From assembly GCA_039545295.1 (NCBI GenBank), contig BCIK01000001.1, positions 1,364,001 to 1,428,000 of the forward strand: a DNA stretch of 64,000 nt. Direction: 5' to 3'. Under the pieces are notes generated by a model. That model saw only the letters and a list, made by a program, of their open reading frames with translations, was not told the DNA's origin and made no database searches. The translations under genes were made by a program, and so were the position numbers. The DNA comes from Udeniomyces pyricola. Taxonomy: Eukaryota > Basidiomycota > Tremellomycetes > Cystofilobasidiales > Mrakiaceae. Shown one piece after another: positions 10,274 through 20,500 of the stretch (within the stretch, counting starts at the first letter, position 1; every line of letters starts with the position of its first letter).

Positions 10274-12180
10274 CTACTTGCCCTTCCCACCTCCGCCTGG
10301 ACCCTTCTTTCCCTCAAAGCCACCCCTTGACGACGAGCCACCCTTGCTGCTGCCACCACTGCTGGCGCCGCCCTTCTTGAAGCTCTTCTTGTCGCCCTTT
10401 GGCTTGATGCCCTTCTTGGCGTTCTTGCGGGCTTCGAGACGAGAGGAGATGTTGTCGGATCGCTTCTTCTGCTTGACGGCCTGGGAGGATCGGAGAGCTT
10501 CCTTTCGGTCGGCCCTGGAGCAAGGAGGAAAGATGGTTTTAGCAAACATGGGAAGAAAGCGGAGTAACAAAAAAAGTCCAGTTCGGGGTGGTCGTTAGTC
10601 AATCAACTTGCGGGGAGTAATTCCAACCGTTCATTCGTCGACAGAGCAAGGAATAAGTCGGAAGAAGTGAAAAACGCACCACTCCGAGCTGCTCTTGGCC
10701 TTATCTTTCACAACCCTCTTGGCGGCCTTCTTCAACCTCGACGCATCATCCCGGACTTTACCTCCCTCTGCCCTCTCCAACGCAGTCTCCCACCTCGCCT
10801 CAACCTCCTTCTCACTCCTGATCTCGGCCGGCAACTCAGCGAGCTTCGCTTTCGATTTCTCGAGCGCCGCAAGGGCGTGCGCCGGGTTGGAGGGGAGAGG
10901 TTTGGACCTCTTGGAAGAGGACGCAGACTTGGAGGTCGAAGCTCCGAAGGAAGACGGCAGAGAGAATTGGTTGAATGTTATCGCTGGGGGAGCAGGCGCT
11001 TCGGGACGTTCGTGTGGGACCAGAAGCTCAGTCTACCAAAGCGAACAAGGGGATTGCGCAGGAGGAAGAAGAAAGAGCCAACAGAAGGGAGGGGATGGGT
11101 ATCAATGCAGAATCAGTAATCTGTGTGCTTGTTAGGATTACTCCAGACGTCTATATGCATACGACTCTGCCAACTAACCTTGCCAGCCTTGACACTAAGG
11201 TCCTCTCCCGTGTTCTTCTTCTTGTATCCATCATCCTTGCCTCCCTGCTTCTTCTCCAACCGCTTCTCTTCTCTAGTCTTCTTCCTTCTCCTCTCCCGGA
11301 GATCACCCCGTCGAATCCTGGCCTCCTCTAACAACTCCTCCTTGCTCCCCGGCTCGAACCCAGCGTTGGCGCCCGTACCGAATCGGTTATTCTGAAGCTT
11401 GGCAATGCGAGCTTGGAGTTTGGCGTGGAGGTGGGCGATCGACGTCGGTTCGCTGATCGGTCGAGGAGCACCCGTGCCATCGTCGTTATCGAGGTCCATT
11501 TGAAGGGAGATATCACCTTCGTCATCCGAGTTGACAGCAGCAGCACCATTGGCCTTGGAGGGCACGGCCTTGGACTTCTTTTGGGCAGCAGACGAGGATT
11601 TGGAAGCCTCGGCCTCGGCGGCGGCTCGACCAGACAGAATCTCGGGAACCGTTTGGACGTTGGACGGGTCGAGCTGGACAAAGAGATAGTGGACACGCAA
11701 TGTGACGGATGGCGAATAAGCATTTTGTAGTACGGCGAACATGATGTGCACTGATCCGAGAGAGAACAGAGACATGGATGTGCACATAGAGAGACAGAGA
11801 GGGACGGTCTCGGACTTCGACGATATTGGACTGACCTTGTCAAGCTTGGCTTTCTTGGACCTCTCCTTGAGCTCCTGTTTGGGTGTCGCCTTGTTGCGCT
11901 TGTTCTTCATGTACTTGTTATCATGCTGATACGGTAGGCGGAGTAGATATTCAGGGGACCAGGAGTGTTGTTAGGAGACAACTTCGCGACGAGAGACGCG
12001 CGAGAAGGAAGTAGGAAGAGGAGCAAGGAAGGGAGGGAGAGGCAGTGGAAGAGAGAAACGAACCTCGTCATCGATGGTCTCGTCTCTTATGTAGTGTCGT
12101 GCTGGGATGAGAGATAGGAGGGACTCGAAGGCGGCGTTGTGTTTCTCGAGCGAGGCATAGAGGTCCGGCGAGGGTGCCAT
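10274..12180 (-). CDS. RRP14: Ribosome biogenesis protein RRP14 / SURF6 family
   Basis: Exons 12064-12180, 11836-11925, 11179-11673, 10680-11032 and 10274-10514; phases join and give 431 residues. The start is the ATG of MAPSPDLYASLEKHNAAF; this N-terminal pattern (short helix, then a stretch around residues 20-39) is typical of SURF6/Rrp14. The middle is acidic (DDEGDISLQMDLDND), followed by long Arg/Lys/Glu-rich helices (ERRRKKTREEKRLEKKQ) and the conserved C-terminal block ending SSSEWADRKEALRSSQ, SDNISSRLEARKNAKKG and a Gly/Lys/Ser tail. By family it is a nucleolar RNA-binding protein needed for early 40S and 60S subunit assembly. It is head-to-head with NDUFS1, 528 bases apart. The Gly-rich end is longer than usual but not odd. 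Confidence 0.9.
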
Positions 12181-12708
12181 AATGGAAGCGTCGTATGGTA
12201 TCGAGGGGGGTGTTGGTGGAGGGGGGGGGAAAGGGGGAGCAGGTTGGGCGCGTTCCAAATTCTTTCGCCGTCGACCGCGTCTCAAAGAAAGGCTGCGACA
12301 TATATATATCTATATCGTAGTCCAACCGGTCGGTCGGTCGGTTCGCGGCTTGATTGTTACGGTGTCTCTTCTCGCCCTCTTTGATCAAATGATAGATGTG
12401 AGTGGTGAAGGCCAAGACAAATGGACTCGTGGGTGAGCTGGTTCTAATAAGAAAGGTGTAGAAAAAGACAAAGAAGGATCATGCACAGCTTTGAGTGGCT
12501 GCCACCTGTTGCCACCCAGCACTGCCCAGCACCGGCGTATCTGCTGGCTTGAATGGTGGACTGGTCTCTGCTCGTCCTTAATACGCTGCTGCATCATCTA
12601 AGCCTCCCCTAATTGATCGATCCCCCCTTCCCCTCGTTCTCCTTCTATCCAATCCCCCGGCAATCCATACACCTCGGGTGATATCTCCCACTCATTCGTT
12701 CCATCCAC
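12181..12708. promoter_or_regulatory. Bidirectional promoter region RRP14 / NDUFS1
   Basis: 528 bases between two divergent start codons. It contains a TATA-like run (about 12298-12318, CATATATATATCTATATC), a G-run near 12220-12240 and pyrimidine-rich leader sequence just before the NDUFS1 ATG. No specific factor site could be assigned. Confidence 0.5.
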
Positions 12709-15700
12709 ATGCTCCGTCACACAATTCTCTCATCGTCCTCCAGGCTCGCCGCAAAGAGAGCCTTTGCCTCGTCCCGATCATCACGGGCCGATGTCACCCT
12801 CACCATCGATGGCACAAGTGTATGCTTATGCTCAGACTCACATCATCCCTCAGCATGTCGTCATCTGTCACATTCCCCCAATATCTAAGCTAACATACGC
12901 GTCTCTCGTTTCTTACGCTCATGCTACAGGTGACTGTCCCGCAAGGTGCGTGATCGCGCCTGCCGTCTGCCCTCCTCCGGCCCGGAGGTGGCGAAGAGAT
13001 TGTGCTCTTAACGTCTTCTTCGACTCGTGTCCGATGCTTTTCTTGATCTCAGGATCGACCATTCTACAGGCAGCAGAAGTTGCAGGCAAGACGATCCCCC
13101 GATTCTGCTACCATGATCGCTTGGCGATTGCGGGAAATTGCAGGTGAGTTCCTCACGCACGCGTCTTTGTCCCAATCGGAACAGTTCCGAATCGAGCCGG
13201 ACTGGCCGTCGTGTGTGGCTGACACTCTTCGATCCATCTTTTCTACCTTACTCGCCTCACTCACCGCATATAGGATGTGTCTCGTTGAAGTTAAGCCCGG
13301 TCCACCGAAGCCCCAAGGTGAGCTTTCTGGATGTTTGGGCATAAGCTGGACGGCGAAAGGTCTCATCGAGTTTGGTGACGGGCGATTGAATCGACGCTAA
13401 CCGAGCCGATGATCCGACCCATCGTCCGTTCGAGCAGCGTCTTGCGCGATGCCAGCCCTCAACGGCCAACAAGTCTTCACCAATACCCCCGTCGTCCACA
13501 AGGCGAGGTCAGTCAAACCACTCGTTGTACTTAGTTCAAACAAATACAGGCTCTCAATCGGGATGATTGACGCTCAATGTCTTCTTGGCTTGGAAACTCA
13601 GAGAGGGCGTGATGGAGTTTTTGTTGGCCAATCATCCGCTCGACGTATGTTGCCCTTGGTCGCGACCGCGTTTGCTTCCATGTTGTCCTACTGACTTTTC
13701 TGATTGACTATATGCTCGTACGCATATATCGCTCAGTGCCCGATCTGCGATCAGGTACGACCTTGTCTCGTGAAATAGCCCGGATGACCATGCGGACCGA
13801 GTTAAAGCTCATACAGATCTGTATGAACTACAACTTTTATTTGTGGGAACGTGTATCTAGGGTGGTGAATGCGACCTTCAGGATCAGTCGATGCGTTACG
13901 GTTCGGACCGATCTCGATTCCACGAAGTAAGTCGCATCGATCGGTCCTGTTCGCCTGGGTTTTTTTTTTGTTCATATGTGTATCGACTGATGGTGGGAGA
14001 TGACTGACGTCTGGATCTTGCCGGGCTAGATCACTGGCAAGCGAGCCATAGAAAACAAAGACCTCGGACCCATCGTCAAGACTTCAATGAACAGGTTCGT
14101 AGTACCCGTCATCCTACTTATTTAAGCAGCATTTTTCAGGCCATCTTTCCTGTAGGACTAAGCTGATGGTAGCTTGAATGTTGATTCATCCAACACTAGA
14201 TGCATCCAGTGCACTCGATGTGTTCGGTTCGCTAACGAAGTTGCCGGAGTCGAGGACCTCGGCACGACCGGTCGAGGTAACGACCTTCAGATCGGCATGT
14301 ACGTCGAGAAAGTAATGGATTCAGAAATGTCGGGCAACATCATCGATCTCTGCCCCGTCGGAGCTCTCACGTCCAAGCCCTACGCATTCCAGACGCGACC
14401 GTGGGAACTCAAGAAGACTGAATCGGTCGACGTTCTGGATGCGGTCGGATCCAACATTCGGATCGACTCGCGAGGCGTCCAAGTCATGCGTGTCCAGCCG
14501 AGAATTAACGATGAGGTTAACGAGGAGTGGATCAACGACAAGACGCGATACGCTTACGACGGCTTGCGGTTCCAGCGATTGACCACGCCTCTTGCTCGGG
14601 AAGGCGACCGCTTTGTCCCCATGGGCTGGAAGGACGCCATGCTTGCCATCCGCGAAGGGCTTGAGACGACCGGCGCGAAACACGATGAGATCAAGGCTGT
14701 CGCTGGACACCTTGCTGATGCGGAGTCGATGGTCACCCTCAAGGATCTCATCAATCAGCTCGGCTCAGAAAACCTCTCTCTCGACCAACCGCTGGGCAAT
14801 GAACCCCCAATCGCCGGCGTCGATATCCGATCAAACTATCTGTTCAACACCACCATCCCCAAGGTTGAAGAGGCCGATGCTGTACTCCTCATCGGAACCG
14901 ATCCGCGCCATGAGGCTGCCATCATCAACACCCGACTTCGCAAGTCTTACCTTCACTCGCCCGTCCAGTTCGGCCTCATTGGCAAGTCGTGCGACCTGAC
15001 CTACACCTACGAACATCTTGGCGAGGGTCCGAAGGACGTCGTCAAGTTCCTTGCCTCCCTCGGCAAGGGCTCAAAGGGGGAGGATGGGGCGGGAGGGTTT
15101 GCTGAAGTCTTTGAGAATGCTAAGAAGCCGCTCATCATCGTCGGCAGCGGTGTGTCTGAGCAGGCGGGTGGTAAGGCCGTCTATGAAGCCCTTGCCAAGT
15201 ACGTTCAAGGCAAAAAAGACACGTTTGTTACGCCCGAGTGGAATGGACTTTCGGTCCTGCAACGGGTAGGCAGTTCTTTTGCCTTGTTTTCGGCTGTCTT
15301 GCCGTCTCTTGCAGGTTCGATAGCCATACGATTTCTGACGTTCTTGCTACCTTCAAAAATGTGATCTTCGATCGCCTCCGCTGTCAGGTTGCCTCCCGAA
15401 CCGCCGCTTACGACCTTGGATTCACGCCCGCGCCCAAGTCGGCTTCGGTCACACCCAAGTTCATCGTCCTCCTTCAAGCAGACGAAATCGACTCGGCTTC
15501 TATCCCCAAGGACGCGTTCGTCGTATACATCGGATCCCATGGAGTTCGTGACATCTTATTGCTACGAGTCCACAATCTGTTGCTCATGTGCTATATGTAA
15601 GACCAGCCGACATCTAACCACTACACCCTGCCTCCTTTCTTCTTGTCTCTCCCCTCGCCTCGTGATTCCCTCAGGATGTCGGTGCTCAGTTTGCCGACGT

Positions 15701-16470
15701 ATGCCTTCCTGCATCTGCGTACACCGAGAAGGCGACGACTTGGGTCAACACTGAAGGCCGCACGCAAATGGGTCGAACAGCCGTCCCTCCTCCTGGAGCA
15801 TCTCGAGAGGACTGGAAGATTATCCGGTGAGCTCATGCTTTTGCGGGCTGTCGTGGAAGACAAATTTGGTGCTAACCAAGCTTGCAATGATGTTTGACTG
15901 GATAATACTGTGCAGAGCTTTGTCGGAGGTCCTTGGTGCTCCGCTCCCTTACGACGATCTTCTCTCACTTCGCGATCGCATGTGGGATATCTCTCCGACG
16001 CTGCTTCGGTACGACACCATCGAGACTCCTTCGACCGCAGTAGCTCAACTCGGCCTCGCGAGTCTCGTCGATACCCTCAAGGACTCTCAAGCGACCGCTA
16101 AGGACGGTGCCAAGTTTACACTGCCAGTCGAAAACTTCTACATGACAGATGCCATCAGTCGCAGCTCGGTGACCATGGCGCAATGTAGCAGGGGTAAGCT
16201 TTTTTCCCCGTCCTCGAGCTTCTTCCTTCTCTTTGTCCCGCGGACTATCACAGACTGACCGGATATGGTTTGGATTCTTTCTTTGTTGAACATTACCTAT
16301 GTCGCTCCCATTGGCTTCGCTCGCTCGATCGATCTGTAACGACAGCTTTCCACGACAAAGCTTACACTATTTCGATGGACCCCGATAACGAGCAGCAGAG
16401 TTCGACCCATACTGCTACCCCACATCCCGACGCGACCGGGCCGGACGCGGCCGCTGCTGCGTTTGCCTAG
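12709..16470 (+). CDS. NDUFS1: NADH-ubiquinone oxidoreductase 75/78-kDa subunit (complex I), mitochondrial
   Basis: Fourteen exons: 12709-12819, 12930-12945, 13053-13143, 13274-13317, 13438-13507, 13602-13644, 13737-13754, 13861-13926, 14030-14094, 14200-15265, 15388-15543, 15675-15826, 15916-16193 and 16346-16470; 766 residues. The N-terminus ([20 protein letters not shown]) is Arg/Ser-rich without acid, a mitochondrial targeting sequence. Iron-sulfur ligands are complete: the [2Fe-2S] set [16 protein letters not shown] with ASCAMP; the [4Fe-4S] set HPLDCPICDQGGEC; and CIQCTRC with [10 protein letters not shown]. The remainder is the molybdopterin-oxidoreductase-like domain. The protein carries electrons from the flavin site through the N-module in the matrix arm. 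The CPICDQ segment sits alone on an 18-base exon. Confidence 0.97.
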
Positions 16471-17501
16471 ACAGTGACACAGGAAATGGGTCTTTCCTGA
16501 GCGCTCATCATTGTCGTCCTTCTTCTTTTGGCTGTTTTCTTTCCTTTCTTTCTTTCCATATTGGTACCCTGCCTCATTTCTCGTATTGGCATACTCTACC
16601 AATCACTCGTGGCCCATCGATGTTAATCCTTTTCTTCTACTCTCTCTTTCTCTCTCTTTCTTTCCTCCCTCTTCTTACTTGTTTCTAGTTATGCTGTTAG
16701 TTGTATCCTTTTATCATTTTATTTCTTCAGTCCTTTTCCCTTTTTCCTCTTTGATCGGATTCTGCATGGTTTCTAAGCTGATTCGCGAATGTGACTTCCG
16801 TCCCTTATGCGATTATTTGAGTGATTAAGTGATGGCCAGCTACTAATACGTCTGGCCCAAATGGGATGTCCGTTGATTTTCAGGATACATAAGGGTCTCC
16901 CCTCCCCTCTATCGATCAGGTCAGACGGAGCAAGGAAAGAAAGAGAAAGAACGTCGGTTTTATGTGAGATGGACGATGATGACGAGACCAGTACGGAAGA
17001 TTGGAGATGACGTGAGTGAGATAGCCAATTGAAGCGGCTCAAAGGGAAAGTAGAGAAGGGAGAAGGGGGGAAGGTATGGAAGGATCAGAAGCGGATAAGG
17101 ATCAAGCCATTTATGATGACAAATTGAAAGGAGCAAAATTGCGGATTGAAATGATGAGGGATAGAATGTAAAATGGGAGAGTTTGATTGGAAAAAGGATT
17201 GAGGGCTAAAGACAGGAGAAGAGGGTAGGACATGAGACTGACGGAAGGAAAAGGAAAGAAGAAAAGACGACGAATGAGATGGAGATGGAGCAGAAGAAGA
17301 GGAAAAGGAAAAGAAGAAGAAAATGCGAAAGAAAAAAAAGAAAGAAGAAAAAACAAGGAAGGAAGAAGACAACATTGTTTTCCCTAGCAGCCGATCGAAG
17401 ATTTCATCTACAATGAACTTCTACCAACCCCCTTCTTCCTCTCATTTGAACGCGTCTGTATGTATGTGTGTGACTTTGTTGTTCTTGCTTAATTCAAGGA
17501 A
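16471..17501. other. Convergent spacer with polypyrimidine and polypurine blocks
   Basis: No gene seen. The plus strand is C/T-rich at about 16505-16760 (downstream of NDUFS1) and then A/G-rich at about 17050-17390 (C/T-rich in the sense of STE6). Both neighbouring transcripts would thus have pyrimidine-rich 3' ends. Confidence 0.6.
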
Positions 17502-20500
17502 TCACTCCCATGATCCTCCCCGACTGAGCTCGGCGAAATAACCGCGTTTGGCGACGAGGTCCGGGTAAGAGCCGTCCTCGACGATGCGACCGTGAGCGCA
17601 GACGAGAATTCGAGAGCACATTTGCATGGCAGCCTGAGTAAGAACGAGTAAGAAAAAAAAGATCACACCGGATGGAGTGTCAGAACAAAGGGAGTGACAT
17701 GAATCAGGAGAAGACGGCGAAAAGGATAGAAGAAAACGCAGGAAGAGAAGAGGCGAGAGAGAAAGAGTACACTAACGAGTTTATGGGTCACAAGGAGGAC
17801 GGTCCTCTCCTGTCGGACCTTCATGATCGTCTCCAAGACGGCGGCCTGGTTGTCCGCGTCGAGAGCCGAGGTGCATTCGTCCAAGATGAGAATGTCGGAC
17901 CGCTTGACAAGGGCCCTCGCGATCTGAAGCCGTTGAGCTTGCCCTCCGGAGATGAGCGACGCGTTCTCGCCGAGGTTGGTTTCGTAGCCTTTAGGGAGCG
18001 AAAGGATGAAGTCGTGGACGTTGGCGGCCCGACATGCCCGCTCGACCTCGGAGAACGGGAGGGGTGTTGAAGAGCCATACGCAATGTTGTCGGTGACCGA
18101 GGCATCGAATAAGGCGGGCGTTTGTGAGACAATGGAGATATGCTCTCGAAGCCACTTGGTCTCGGCCTGAGCCAGATGATGCCGATCGAGACGGATCTCC
18201 CCTTTGGACGGCTCGTACAGTCGTTGAAGCAGCGCGGCGATGGTCGATTTGCCGGAACCCGAAGCGCCGACGATGGCGACGCACTCGCCAGGAGAGACGG
18301 TAAAGTCAATGCCTTGAAGAACAGGAGCATCAGGCCGCGAGGCATAGGCGAAATGGACGTTGGAAAAGGTGATTTGGCCGGTGATCGATGGGCGGAGGTC
18401 ACCCGCGAGTTCGTGGACGGTCGAACCAGACAAGGAGAGGAACCGGGCAAAGTCGAGACGAGCCCGCTTCGCTTTCGCGACAGTTGGGACTTGATCAGAT
18501 GTGGATGCGAACATGAAACGATAATCAGTCGTCCGTCAACGGCAGATTGGACAGATGTAAAAAAGAAAGAGAGGTGGGTCTGAAGGCAAACGGCCGACCA
18601 GTGGTATCTACATACGGAAGGAGAGCATCTGTGCGGCAAACGTGATGGAAAAGATGACGAGCGAAAAGACCTCGAGAGCGACCGAGTAGGTGTAGGTCCC
18701 TTTGGTCATAAAAACGGCAATCATGTAGAAAAGAAGGGCTGTTCGCAACGTCAAAGGAGTATATGTGTCAATCGATGGCGTGCAGTGTGAGCAACGGGTG
18801 CAGCAGGCACACAGGTGGATGCAGAGCGAAGTGTGGATATACTCACCCTCAACAAAGTAAATCATCCCATTCATAAGTCCAGTGCCGACACCTTGGACCC
18901 AAGCTCCCTTGAGACCGGTCGAGTAGGCAATGTCGAGGGCGATGTTGAACTTTTCTTCAAAGATGGATTCGAGCGCCATCGAACGCATGGCACGAACGTT
19001 GGAGACAGTCTGCATGTGTACAAGATGCGAGAGCAACGAGAGAGCAAAGAAGTCGACGAGTCAATCAAATGAGCAGTATTTACATCCGCCTCGGTCTTAT
19101 CGACGGAAATCAACGGGCATCAGAATGAAACTACGGACCTCGTAAAAGATCTTGGCGACCTCCTCCCGCATTCGCTTGTTCCGGAGTTCGATATTGTTGA
19201 GGAGCATGAACTGGAGACCGATAGCAGCGCAAAAGACGGGGATAATGGCGACGCCGATGAGGGTGAGCTTCCAGCCGACGATGGCTGCCCAGACGGTGCC
19301 GACGCCAATCATGACGAGTGCCGTGAGAAAGTGGCCGGGGATAGTCGCGACGATAGGAAGCATGTCGTCACCGTCCTTGATGAGGCTCTGGACAATGGTG
19401 GCCGGCGAATTTTCAGGTCGGTCAAACCAGGTCTTGTCTTGAGTCATGATGAGCCGGAAGCAGCGATCGCGTAGAAGGGTGATCCAGCAATATGATACGT
19501 ATTCGAATGCGACAAAAGAGATGCCCACGCAGAGCCCATCCGCTACGGACAATCCGAGAACGATGACCGAGTTCCTGGCGAGGCCGGCGTTGTCTCGACC
19601 GCCGGCAGCCACAAGTGCCATAAGCTTGGAGAGATAAGACGACCAGAGCGGCGTCGCAACGCCGTGTCCAATGGCCGTGATGAACGCGAGGAAGAGAACA
19701 CTCTTGTGCGGGATCGAAGGCGCGCACTCCAGGATGACGCGGAGGATTGAGGGATCTTTGGACTGAAGCGTCTCGGGATTGGAGCCAAAGGCAGCCTTGT
19801 GCGTGATCGTGACCACGTGCTCGTCTCCGAGCGACTCCCGCTTGATTCGCGATCCAGGGTAGAGCAAGGCGGACCGTCCCTTGGACGCCATCTCGCCCCG
19901 TTTCTCGAGGTCTTGCCGTTCAAGCTCCGAGGCGAGTTCAGTTGCATCACCGAGGTCTGAGACTGAGATGGTAGGGAGATTGATCATGGATGAGGTAGAT
20001 TGCTCGACGTGCTCCCAGGGTGAGACTGCAGGAGAGAGTGAAGGAGACTTGGTTTCGACAGTCGGCGATGGGACTTGCCACGAGGCACGTTGATCTGGGA
20101 CGAGCGAGTTGAGGGTCGGAACGGCAAGGGAAGAAAGAGACTGCTGCTTATGTAGCGACGGAGTCGAGGAGGTGTGCAGTGGTCGGAGCATCGAAGCTCG
20201 AAGTGTCAGACGGTTCGTGAAAGGTTTCGACGAGACGGGTGGTGAGGGGAAGGAAAACTTGCGATCTGCGCCGGCTGGGGGTGAGGGCGGGACCATGGCG
20301 TTGTAGGACGCTCGACGGTCATTTTCGGTGTTGTTAGAGTATCCAGCGAGGATATCAAAATAAGAGACGCTAGGAGGTCGTCTGAAAGCTGTGGCAGAAC
20401 CGCCACCGAGAACGGGAACGGTGAGGTTGAAGCCAAAGAGGGAGGCGGGCTCGTCGAAGGCCATGGCGTCGAGGATTTCTTCTCCATCGTCCCAGCCGTC

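Noticed and set aside
15309..15320. GGTTCGATAGCC, resembling a tRNA B-box
   Set aside because: It lies in an NDUFS1 intron, departs from GGTTCGANTCC and has no matching acceptor stem or A-box.
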